This document shows positions 24,001 through 34,586 of a DNA stretch of 64,000 nt, one piece after another. Below the pieces are notes generated by a model. The model made no database searches and was not told the DNA's origin. It was given only the letters and a program-made list of their open reading frames with translations. The position numbers and the translations under genes are program-made. The number at the start of each line of letters is the position of its first letter. The first letter of the stretch is position 1. The stretch comes from Dipylidium caninum. Its lineage: Eukaryota; Platyhelminthes; Cestoda; Cyclophyllidea; Dipylidiidae. The stretch lies in contig QEYB01000654.1 in NCBI GenBank assembly GCA_017562135.1, positions 1,302,001 through 1,366,000 of the forward strand. The letters run 5' to 3'.

Positions 24001-25361
24001 CAAAAAGAAATTAACTATGGAGAATGGAATAAACCATTTACCTGCAAGCTCAGCGAAAGGATTATTGGCATCGCCACCTTGCATTGCGTTCAGCATGGGC
24101 TCCTGCACACTCTCATAGATCCGTTGAAGGTGTCCACTGCCTCCGGGGATAGACTCCAAATTCAACACAGCACGATCATACGAACGTATCATTTCTTGTA
24201 CCAGAGAGGGGTTAGAAGCGATTTCCATTGACTGACGAAGTACTTCAGGGTTGGTGAGAATGTGATCCAACTCCGGGTTACGCTAGTAATTAATAGAAGA
24301 CTGTGATGTAAAGCGAAACTTTGGCAAATGGTGATATTGTGGCATTGAAAACGTTAGCGACATAAGTGCTGATAACAGTTCCAACTGCTCGTTACAGATG
24401 ACGAATGATATGAGCAATGTAAAACCAAAAGCACTTTTGGACATAAATTTGCCAATAAGAGCAGTCGAACAATGAACTCTTTAGACAAATATCAAGGAAT
24501 GTCTAATGGTCCTGATGGAAACGCCTGCAAAATACTGGTAAGTGTCTATCTTCGTCCCGACAAAACCCCAAAAACAAATAAACAACTTAATGAAGCAGAG
24601 AATAAGGTAAAACGCGAGTCATTCAATGAAAATTAGTCGGTAGACTCACTTCCAAAAGGTCCCGCATTTGCGGATTTGACTGCATGATGCTGCGCATAAC
24701 CTCTGGATTACTAATCAGAGACTGAACCAAAGGATTATCCATGACATTCCGAAGAATTTCCGGGTTGCGGAGGACTTGTTGTTGCATTGACTGTTGCATT
24801 GAGGCAAAGTTAGAGGCTACAAAAGGAAAGGAAACATAATTTCAAAATAAAACGATTGATCCCACGGAAACAAAGCATACAAGTATCCCCTGAAGAAAAG
24901 AATCTGGAAGCCAATGTGGTCAATGGATCGTATGCCTCGTTTTGACGGCTTTGAGTGGTCGGCTGGGGCGCAGAAGTTGAGGAAGAAGTGCTCGTTGTAG
25001 AGCCACTTTGTCCACTAGGCCTCTAAAAACCTAAAGGATAACGAGGCGACTCACCTGTGGGTCTTGCTAAAGCGAAAAAGGTATAACAAGCTTGAATAGG
25101 GCTTACCTTGATGACAACGTGAACAGTAAGGCCATCGTGAAGTTTGTGTTCTGAAAGCGAACTCTCATCTTTTAGAATTTTTCCGGCGTATATCAGGCAT
25201 ACGCGGGCAGGCGTGACCTCGAATACCTTGGCAGCCTCCTCGCGTAACTAAAGAAGAGTTTGAGGTATAAACGCAGATACTTCTTTAATTGTGTCGCTTT
25301 CTTTGACCGTAACCCGTTTTTCTTGAGTGGGGGCTTTCAATTTTAGCGTAATCTCCGCCAT
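21095..25361 (-). CDS. UBQLN: Ubiquilin, proteasome shuttle factor (UBL-STI1-UBA)
   Basis: Ten exons in minus-strand order: 25361-25281, 25247-25107, 25066-25055, 25022-24881, 24816-24650, 24282-24042, 23311-22898, 21752-21504, 21357-21252 and 21159-21095, about 538 residues. Ubiquilins carry ubiquitinated or misfolded proteins to the proteasome and act in ER-associated degradation and autophagy. The N-terminal UBL begins MAEITLKLK and ends HKLHDGLTVHVVIK. STI1-type repeats follow (NPEILRNVMDNPLVQSLISN; YDRAVLNLESIPGG; EPMPNPWAP), then NPETFEAFLSANP and a second STI1 region. The C-terminal UBA has QTLTNMGFNNRSANLQ and GDVNAAIDRLLDQGN before the stop. The exon at 22898-23311 has one base too many for a continuous frame. 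The gene is divergent from COPB2. The paralogue number cannot be told. Confidence 0.96.
25055..25066 (-). other. UBQLN: 12-base micro-exon of ubiquilin
   Basis: Four codons (QDPQ) just after the UBL domain, bounded by an acceptor ending TTTAG and a donor GTGAGT. Exons on both sides end and start in phase 0, so it can be included or skipped without a frame change. It lies at the variable linker where human ubiquilins have TQNRPQ-like residues. Confidence 0.7.
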
Positions 25362-26211
25362 CACACTCAGCAAGTGAGGACTCCTATTCTGGCTGGGCAA
25401 ATGTGATGTCAATTCAAAAATGAACCGTCTTTTACAAAATTTGGAAAATAAAAACAAATCCTTCTAGAATTTAGACTAGCAGACACTTAATAACAAAATA
25501 AGCATTCCTATTAAATTAATGCATTAGTTATTGGTTTATTAAATATACTTGTTTAGCACTCTGATGCTTGAACTTATGTTAAAAATATTCTCTGAGCAAG
25601 ATCCTTTGGGTAACTGCAAGTTTTCAATAATATTAATATTATTTGGCAATTCTAATGTCTCCTGGGGCCAAGCGCAGCCTCCTGGATAGGTAACAAGGGA
25701 TATCATTCACCATCACCCTGGGCTTCCTGTGGGTCAAGTTACCTTAACCCGTCGCGGCCGGCTCGCCAGCGCCGTCGGAGGGCTTCTATCGAGTTAGATA
25801 TGCGGAGAGGGTATATGCCGGTTCTACCTGACCGCCAATGATGGTAGATTTCATAATAGATTGCTACCATATTTGTCTTAATGTAGCTAATGATAATGAA
25901 GAATGCTGTTCCCTTAGTCTGCACCTTAAATAACAACTTTCATATGTGTAAGGACCGTCATTCATGCCTGAGTTACTGACCTGCAGATACTATGTAAAAT
26001 ATTTTCTCGAAAAATCGGCTATATTTTTAATAGGCTACTCTTTAAATTTTTTAATATAACACCTAGTTATTTTAAGTCGAGTATCTACCGGGTGCGCGAT
26101 CTGATTTGCTCTGGTAGTCCCTACACGTCATTTGCCCTGCATCTTGAGTCCTTTGCTTGAATATCAACCCAAAATTCTTTAACCCTTTCATCCGCATATT
26201 TCACTTCCATC
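25362..26211. promoter_or_regulatory. Divergent spacer between ubiquilin and COPB2
   Basis: 850 bases separate the start codons of two divergent housekeeping genes, so this is probably a shared promoter region. It is mostly AT-rich with an isolated GC-rich patch at about 25,735-25,860. No TATA box is obvious at a fitting distance from either start. Upstream of COPB2 the pyrimidine-rich tract before the ATG is compatible with a 5' UTR. Confidence 0.5.
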
Positions 26212-29200
26212 ATGCCACTTCGGTTGGACGTACGTAAAAAACTTTCTTCGCGATCCGACCGTGTGAAGGCCATTGACTTACATCCCACCGAGCCATGGAT
26301 TTGCGCCTCCCTCTATAACGGAAATGTTCACATTTGGAACATCGAGTCGCAACAGCTAATTAAGACTTTCGAGGTGTGTTCCGCGCCCGTTCGTGCCGTT
26401 CGGTTTGTCCCTCGTATGAATTGGATTGTCACAGGAGCCGATAACCAGTGTGTAGGTTTGGTCCCTTCCTTTATATCCTATATTAACGGGCTAACGATAT
26501 TAAAATATCTGATTCTCTACCAGTTGACCGTTTATAATTACAATACTCTGGAACGCGTTCACCAACAAGTTGAAGCACATGGAGACTACATTAGATCGAT
26601 TGCCGTGCATCCAACACAACCTTTTATCCTTACCTGTTCTGATGATATCACAATTCGTTTGTGGGACTGGGAGAAAAACTGGAAATGTGCTCAGGTTAGT
26701 CGGCTATCTACTTCATCTTGCTCCTTTGCCATGAGTTCTTTCACTTTCTTTGCTAGTGTTATGACATTTTCTCAACTATCATTCTGCTAATATGCCAAAT
26801 CGGGACTTAGCACTGTATTTTTGTCTTGTTACATCAGTGACAAATGAATGCCTCCACTTGTTTTACCTTAAAGCTTTAGCTTTTCTTAAACGATGTTAGG
26901 AAGGACTCTTTTGACACGATTAACCTCTGCGCCATGTATTTTACGTTAGCCTTGATACATGACATGCTCTTTACCGCATTGACTAACTTCCGCTTGTCTG
27001 CTATCCTTCTCTGTCCATTTAGCAGGGCCATTTTGCATAAATTGGTTATTTTATGGCACTATATGGGCATACGTTTTTTATTAGTATATTCTGTATAAAT
27101 TTTTTCTCCTCTTCACTCGAGTTTGTCTTATTATTTTTTCATTCATATCGGACGTATCGCTTTTTCTTACCTATCAATGCGCAAATGGCTTTAGCACTTT
27201 TTCAACGAATAAACTCATCCTTGGGCAGGTTTTCAATGGTCACACCCACTACGTGATGAAGTTGGCAATTAATCCGAAAGACAACAACACTTTCGCCAGT
27301 GCCTCGTTGGACACCACGGTGAAGGTGTGGTCACTGGGCTCGTCACAGGCCAACTTCACGCTGGAGGGTCACAAGAAAGGCGTCAACTGCGTGGACTATC
27401 ATCCGAGTGCTGACAAGCCCTACTTGGCCAGCGCATCGGACGACCACACAGTGCGGATATGGGACTATCAGACCAAGCTCTGTGTCCAGGTCCTCGAGGG
27501 ACATGTACAAAATGTCACGTAGGTCGCGCCTACTCATTGCCAGTCTGTGCACTCCTAATTTCCCCTCTTGCGTGGATTAGTCCATATAATTTCGACCCTC
27601 TCAATTTCCATGGTTTGTGCCCTTCTTTCTGGATCGAAACCAGCTACTCTAAATCATCCCATTTTACCTTTTCAAATACGCGCGCTCCCTCTGCTCCATC
27701 CTCGCTCTCGTTTTGTTGTCTTCTCCGCTTCCTCCCCACTTTAATGCACATTCATCGTGACTCTCGTCCTCCCCGTGGTATTCATCAGTCCTCTCCTCAA
27801 CTCCGACTGAATTTCTACATTTTTGTTAAAATACCCCATCTACTTTTGAGCTTAACTTCACTCTTCCCCCCGCTTCCTCCTTATCATTGCATCCGTCGGT
27901 TCGTGCAGCTGGACGATTGTCCACTTCACTTGCTTATGTTGCCCCATTTCCCATTCGTCTGCAGGGCTCTCGCCTTCCACACCGAGTTGCCAGTCATCTT
28001 CACCGGCTCCGAGGACGACACTGTGCGTATCTGGCATTCCACCACTTACTGCCTCGAGTCGACTCTCAACTATGGCCTGGGTCGAGTGTGGACCGTGGAG
28101 TGTCGTGCTGTGGGCGGGCGTCAGACAGTAGTCGGTATCGGATACGATGAGGGCACCGTGGTTGTCGCACTGGGCCGCGAACATCCCGCCGTCTCGATGG
28201 ACTCCTCGGGCAAATTGGTGTGTGCGCGGCACAGTGAAATGGTAAACGCCAATTTGCGCTCCGTGATCGCCGCCATGGCTGTGGCAACTGGCGCCAGTGC
28301 GGGGGCTCCAGACACGACCGGTGTGGATGGCGGAGTAATCGAGGTATGAAGTTGGTTTTACTCCATTCTGCTTCGAGTAGACTGCAGTTTGGCACGCTTT
28401 GGGCCATCATTTTTCCCTACTGCCTATTCATGCAACAATTCCTGACTGCTAGCCAAATAAAGGGGACATCGGCTACTAGAGGGTGTAATGTTCTTCTGCT
28501 GTTGGTTGCTACTTTCCCCTCTCGCGTTTTAGGATGGGGCGCGACTCTCCGTGGTCTACAAGGAGATGGGGGCCTCCGAAATTTTTCCCCACACCGTAAT
28601 CCACAATTCCAATGGTCGCTTCGTTGCTGTTTGCGGTGACGGTGAATACATAGTGTACACGGCCATGGCTCTCCGAAATCGCACTTTTGGCTCCGCTCTG
28701 GAGTTTGTTTGGTCGCAGGCTGATCCAAATGTCTATGCCATTCTCGAGAGCAACTCCACCATTAAGGTTGGTTTGTGTCCGTTCATCAACAAAATGGTGA
28801 CTATGTACCATTTCTTCGCAGATCTTCAAGAACTTCAAGGAGACCAAATCGATTAAGTTGGACTTTGGGGCTGATCAGATATTCGGAGGCCACTTGTTAG
28901 GTGTTCGTTCGGTGGCCGGACTCACCTTCTATGACTGGTCGAGTGGTGTTCTCCTGCGTCGGATCGACGTTACGCCCATATCCATTCATTGGTCAGAAAA
29001 TGGGCATCAGGTTGCTATCTGCGCGAAAGATACCTTCTACATCCTTAGATATCGTCCTGAAGTTATTGCCGAGGCAATAATGCAGGACATAACCGATCCG
29101 GATGGTGTTGAAACTGCGTTTGAGGTGAATTATGTTACCCTTTCTACTCATTAAGACATCAGTAGGGTGTTTTTTATTAAACGCTTCGATGAGAAGCAGC

Positions 29201-31774
29201 AGTGGTCGTTGTTTTATTCGTTACACTTCTGCGATATGCAAGTTTAGTATTCACTTCTCTGCGGGTGACGGATCTATGCGTCTGCTTTGTCTCTTTTGTC
29301 TGTCCTTCCCGTAATCTCGTACCTACTTCTGCCCCGCTCTGTCCGTGTTACAGCTCGTCCCCGATGGCGAGGTGAAGGAGGCAGTGAAAACTGGGTGCTG
29401 GTTCGGCGAGGCCTTCCTCTTTACCAACTCCGCAAATCGCCTCCTATACTATGTGGGCGGTGAACTCGTCTCCGTGGCTCACCTCGATCAACCCATGTAT
29501 CTTTTGGGGTATTTAGCCTCCGAAAATCGTGTCTTCCTCATCGACCGTGATTTACAAGTATGCAATTTAGTGCATCTTTAAGGGGGCCTTTCTCTTTGGC
29601 AGCATTTATTTCATCCTCCTATTTCCTATTCCATCCCTTCAGGTTGTCAGCTACCTTCTCTCTCTGTCCGTTCTCGAATATGAAAGTGCCGTTCTGCGCG
29701 GTGATTTCGAGTCGGCCGATTCTATCCTCCCAAACATTCCGACTTCGGCCAGAACCAAAGTTGCACACTTCTTGGAGCGTCAGGGCTTTAAACAACAGGC
29801 ACTGCGAGTAACTACTGATCCCGAGCACAAGTTTGACCTCGCCATACAGTTAAATGACTTAACTACCGCGCATGACTTGGTTGAGGATGAGGAGGGCGAA
29901 AATGAGACAAAGTGGAAGCAGGTAGGAGGAGCACCTGACTAATTTCCTACATGGAATCACTCATGTCTCCCTTTATTCTTGCACAAAAAACTCATTATTT
30001 ATCCTCTCTGTTTCTATAAACTTATTTTCGTGTATAGCGAAGCAAAAATTCGTGGTTGATTCATTCTTTTAAGAAAAAAAGCCATCTTTTGTGGAAGCGA
30101 GAGGTTGTCCAAGGTAGTCCTGGCTTCCCAAAAGATTTTGCTTTGTGTTGACTCGTCTCTCACACACACATTAATTTTGCTGATGATTCTGCGTTACCAG
30201 GCGTCAAGACGCCCCACCCTCTTCCCGCCTCTTTCCCTTCAGTTGGCTGAAGTCGCCCTCAAGGAATGCAATTTCGCCCTGGCTCAGGAGTGTTTCGCCA
30301 AAGTCAAGGATTACGCCAGCTTCCTCCTCATCGCCACCACTCGAGGTGACAGGGACATGCTCGAGCAACTGGCCTCGCAGACCTCGGCGGCCCACATCGA
30401 CAACCTCGCCTTCCTTTCGCACTTCCTGCTGGGCAATCTTGAATCATGCCTCGAGGTCCGTTGTCTTTTCTCCACCACCAGCACCCCCTCGTTGGCCTTC
30501 TTGCGCATTTCTGTGTGTTAATTTGCAGATTCTGCTAAACAGTGCCCGATACCCCGAGGCGGCGTTCTTTGCACGCACTTACGTGCCGAGTAAAGCTCCC
30601 GAGGCCGTGGAAAAGTGGCGCAAGTGGCTGCAGGCCTCCTGTCCCAAGGCGGCTGAGGCTCTGGCCAACCCGTCCCAGTACCCAAATCTCTTTCCTCAGT
30701 GGGGAGGTTCGTTTTGCAAATTTACTAACTCTCCATCCTCATCGTCACCGCGCAATCGTCCTCTTCTTTGAATTAGTTTATTCTCTATTCATGCCAAGTA
30801 CTTTTTTTCTCTTCTTTTTTTTCCTTCCCCCCAAACGCGGGGGGGGGGTGGCGGCGTTTTATTGCCGCTAACTGTCCGAAACCCTCCCTCCCGGTTGTAT
30901 TTCACACCTCAGTCCGAGCTTTACGTCATCAATGTGCGCCTAGGCGAAGGCGTGCGGCGTGCAGGCACATTTTGAGCTGCTGCAATCCCACTTGTAGGAG
31001 GCGCTTGCGGCGGAAAAGTGGCTGACTGATGATCGCAAAAAACGCAAGAATCTGCCCGCAACTGCGTACACGCAGGAACCCGCCCTGTGGGAGCGCAACG
31101 TTCTCGCGGAGATGCAGTCGTCCAAGCCTCTTCTGTCCGAACTGGCTGCGGAGGAGAAGGAGGCGGAGGCGGAGGCCCAGGGGATGGAGGAAGTGCGAGC
31201 TGTGGAACCCGATGCAAATTATACAATTCCCGATTTGTTTGCCACTGACTTTGTCGGTGGAGAAAAGGCGGAGACAGAGGAAGGTGCGGATTTGAGGAAA
31301 TTTTCTTCTCCCCAAGATCCTCTAGCTGACTTATTGACCTCTCCGTCCACAAACGAGGCAGACATCTTTGCGTCTGTCATCCCTGTGATCCCGGTTATTG
31401 AAAAAAAGAGAGATCCAATCGACGAATTGTTGAAGATGTCACATTTCCACTCGGAGAGGGTCCAAAAGGAGGAGGAGGAGGGAGAAGAAGAAGACGAAGA
31501 AGAAGAACAGGACGAGTCCTTTCACGACGCTGGACATAATGAGGGAGACGACCCTTTCTCGCTGCCCGTGTCCGCGGCGCATCATTCCTCCGCACTCGAC
31601 GACTTCGACGCCGAACTGGAGCAGCAACTTGCCGCCTTCAACATCGCTGGCGGCGGTGTGATTTTCCCCAAGTCCACGGAGGGGGTGAAGCATCCCCTTG
31701 ACGATGACATTTGGGCCGACGAAACTGAGGAGGAAAAGGGAGCTGAGGATGAGGAGGAGAAGGCCTTGAATTAG
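26212..31774 (+). CDS. COPB2: Coatomer subunit beta' (COPB2), COPI coat
   Basis: Exons 26212-26451, 26524-26694, 27229-27518, 27965-28343, 28533-28766, 28822-29124, 29354-29557, 29643-29921, 30243-30455, 30529-30706 and 30998-31774. Beta'-COP is part of the COPI coat that returns cargo from Golgi to ER; its WD40 propeller binds dilysine retrieval signals. The start [19 protein letters not shown] matches the family start, followed by WD40 repeats ([59 protein letters not shown]) and the alpha-solenoid ([44 protein letters not shown]). The C-terminal tail is unusually acidic, with long Glu runs near 31,470-31,510 and 31,720-31,765. The join between the exon ending at 30706 and that starting at 30998 does not keep phase, so a small exon is missing or a boundary is off; a 21-base candidate sits at 30913-30933. 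Stop TAG at 31772-31774. Confidence 0.97.
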
Positions 31775-32223
31775 AAGGGTGTCGCGAATGAAAGTTAACT
31801 TTTTTGGTATTTACTCTCTCTCTCTCTCTCTCACCTTTTTTTCCATTTATTCTGTGTAATGCTTTGGTGACCCTACCTCGTACAAATATACGCTTCCCGC
31901 GGGGTTTTGCCGCCCTCCCGGCCGCCCCGGCGCCGGTGGCCGTCTGTGCCGATGGACGCGGCGGGAGGCGGAGTAGCCGACGGACATTTGAATGCGTGAT
32001 GTTCGTGCGCCGTCAGGATGTGATCAGCCACCGACTTGCTTTCACCGCCTCGTAAATCGTTTTCATTTAAGGAAAATCTACCATTCATTGGAAGAGGAGG
32101 CGAGGCATTTCTCCTCTGGAATCAGGGTCATATTTTGGTGGGGAAAACATGGACGGAAGACTTGGACTTCCTCTTCAGTCATGCGAGACCGGCGGCACCA
32201 TAAAGTGGGTTGATTTGCAATTT
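31775..32223. other. 3' flank of COPB2, no gene seen
   Basis: A short CT dinucleotide repeat at 31,814-31,832, then mixed sequence. No coding exon or RNA gene is recognisable. It would carry the COPB2 3' UTR. Confidence 0.5.
31814..31832. repeat. CT dinucleotide repeat
   Basis: About nine CT units in the presumed COPB2 3' untranslated region. Confidence 0.8.
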
Positions 32224-32845
32224 CACGTGGGTGGAATTCACATCTTCATCGGAGGAAGCAGGTGACGAGGGTGATGAGCTGCTGCACGTACTCCTCCTCG
32301 CCCTCGAACAGTTTGAACACAATCGAGTTGCGCTTCCGCATCGACTCCGCGTGCGGCGAGAGCAGGTACTCCTCCACAATCTGCTTCCACCGACGTCGAC
32401 ACAGCCAACCACGCAAAAACGACTGCACCTGCACACACACAGGCAGAAAGGCGTGCGTGCGTGCGTGCGGAAAGGGGGGCACTCGGGGGAGGCTTCGTCG
32501 CCACACACACACCGCGTGCTCGCCCCACCCTCCACCACCAACCTCCCGCTCCCCCTCCCCCTCCAGAAGCCCCTAGTGCACCCCCTGACTCCAAAGGGAC
32601 GCGAGACACTTCAGGCGCGTCGATACTACTTAGGGCAAATATAAGTAGACAGCGATCGGGCGCCGGGAGAGGAGAAAAAGAGAGACTCGAAGGGCCAGCC
32701 TCGAAACAAGCGCGTCGGTGGCTTCCGTCAACGGAAACTGCTCTGAAGTCGACCAAGCTCATACCACAGCCGACGACTCGTCGAAAAACTCCGGCGTGGC
32801 CTTCTCCTCGTGGGGAAGCTCGCACCCGAGACCGCCGTCAGACTC
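32224..32845 (-). pseudogene. Inverted, broken copy of a RASGRF intron plus IQ/DH exon
   Basis: Read on the minus strand, this matches + strand 47,920-48,606 of the RASGRF gene over both intron and exon. The copy of the exon keeps the whole peptide from [16 protein letters not shown] to [10 protein letters not shown] unchanged, then meets an immediate TGA. The parent's next 48 bases or so (encoding [15 protein letters not shown]) are missing, after which a diverged trace of EDVNS remains. The 5' side keeps the intron, including a shorter version of the ACGC microsatellite. There is no neighbouring RASGRF exon on this strand, so it cannot be spliced into a Ras exchange factor. It lies between the COPB2 and UBE2G2 3' ends. 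Confidence 0.9.
32451..32469. repeat. GTGC repeat in the inverted copy
   Basis: Four to five GTGC units, the counterpart on this strand of the about twelve ACGC units at 48,278-48,327 in the parent copy. Confidence 0.85.
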
Positions 32846-33068
32846 ACATTCTTCTCGATCTACTTGGGATTGGAACTGCTTTGTGACACCCCGGTTATAC
32901 GTGATTTTCGGACCTCGGCGGTTACTTTGTTAGTCCAAGGTGTATGTTATTTGAGGAGAAACGAACAATTTTGGTGAAACAGTGAAAGAAGCCAAGTGGT
33001 CGAGGGGGCGCAGCAGGGAAGAACAAATTCAATAGATAACGAGAAATGATAAATTCGACATCATCATC

Positions 33069-34586
33069 CTATTGACTGGAATCCTCTTTCGCGGGGAAAC
33101 CGAGACTCAATCTAACGCTCTGCATGGCCATTTCGTTGAAGAGTTTGCGATTCTCCCTCCACGTCTTTGCCGCGTCAACGTTTGCTGCGCTCTCGTCATT
33201 TGGCTCTACAGCGCGAGAAGTGACTTTAAAGAAGAGGCAAATGGACGGGTAGATTATTGTAAGATCGCGGCGGCGAACCTGCCAGCATGCTGACCACGGA
33301 GAGGAGGATTTTTTCCACCGACTGAACGGGGCTCCACCTTTCTGCAGGAGTTTCGTAGCCAAGAGGATCGTTCCCAGGAGTGTGTAAAATGGAAATGCAC
33401 ACTCGACCATCAGCGTAGACTGCAAAGGTAATAAGAGGGAAAATATGCTAGCCAACAATACGGACTCTAGACATTTGTACCTGCTAATGTCTCCAACCAT
33501 TTGATCGCTTAAAGGCCCCCCAGTCCATAGGTTATGTCTTAAATTCACAGGAGCCAGTTCAGATCCAGCAGAAGAATATGCACCAAAGAACGAAAAAGCT
33601 AAGCTAATTTAACGAATAAAGAGAGGATTACATAGAAAAAAAAATTCAATTGAACACACACCGTAATCTCGTCCGATGGACAGGTTTTTTAATGTTAATT
33701 GAGATACTTAACTGACAGAAAAGCAGCACGGGATAAATCTCGCATTGTCCGTGAAAGATATGAAAAGGGGGAAGCACTTATAATGTTTTCTTCAACTCGT
33801 CTCTTTGTCGCCATGGCGGTGAAGCCACTGTGAACAAAACATGAATTATATTGGCTCAAGCCAGACTATGCAGTTGACAACCATTAATTATTTTTCACGC
33901 AACCCTAATCGGAGATATACCCTTAACAGACACCAAGGACTGTAATTGAAGCTGACTATAAATATTCCAAACAGAGGAATATTTGATTAAGGCATGCTAG
34001 ACACGAGTTTATAAAAAATAAAGAACCAAACTCGTCTTTAACAATAACAGCGAGAACAGAGCAAGATAGGGTGCAACCTATGCAACTAAAAGCCGGGAAT
34101 CAGAAAAGAATGAAAACGTACTGTTGGGGTGGAAGATGTTGCTGACAAATCGCATTTTTGGAGGAGAAAGTGGATAGTCAGGAGGAAAGCTGAGACGTGA
34201 AGCGAAAACTCCGCCCTCAAAGGGAGTACCTTCCGGGCCTCTAGAAATGTTGGTTAGGGGTGGATTTAGACATAGGGTAAGAAATTCCAGAAATGATATG
34301 AGAACAAATTCTTCTAATGCATGATAATCTCAGCGTGAAGGTCTTACAAAATAAGGGCTTCCCATTCAAAGAAGTTGGACTCATCAACGGGACCCGCGAC
34401 AATTCCTTCCGGAGGATTATCGGTGAGTTCTTAAAATTGGTAAAAAAGGTTAGCTAAGTACTGAATTTAAGATGGAGACAATCGCAATCGCGGGGATAAA
34501 GCAAAATAGCGAGTTTCACTAAGAACAAAATGCGAAGACTAACGTTTGTACTCGGCCATCAGTCGCCTGAGGGCGCTGCCCGACAT
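33069..34586 (-). CDS. UBE2G2: Ubiquitin-conjugating enzyme E2 G2
   Basis: Five phase-matched exons in minus-strand order: 34586-34544, 34429-34348, 34240-34122, 33419-33279 and 33205-33069, encoding 173 residues (human 165). UBE2G2 (yeast Ubc7) builds Lys48 ubiquitin chains in ER-associated degradation with the gp78 and HRD1 ligases. The protein starts [14 protein letters not shown], followed by [28 protein letters not shown] and [15 protein letters not shown] with the catalytic cysteine. The acidic-loop insertion diagnostic of the G2/R1/Ubc7 class follows ([19 protein letters not shown]), then [16 protein letters not shown]. The C-terminus is slightly longer than human and ends SSQ. The gene points toward COPB2; only the RASGRF exon copy lies between them. 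Confidence 0.97.

Noticed and set aside
32246..32512. Functional second RASGRF or IQ protein on the minus strand
   Set aside because: The exon copy meets a stop right after VTCFLR and no other exon of such a gene is found on that strand.
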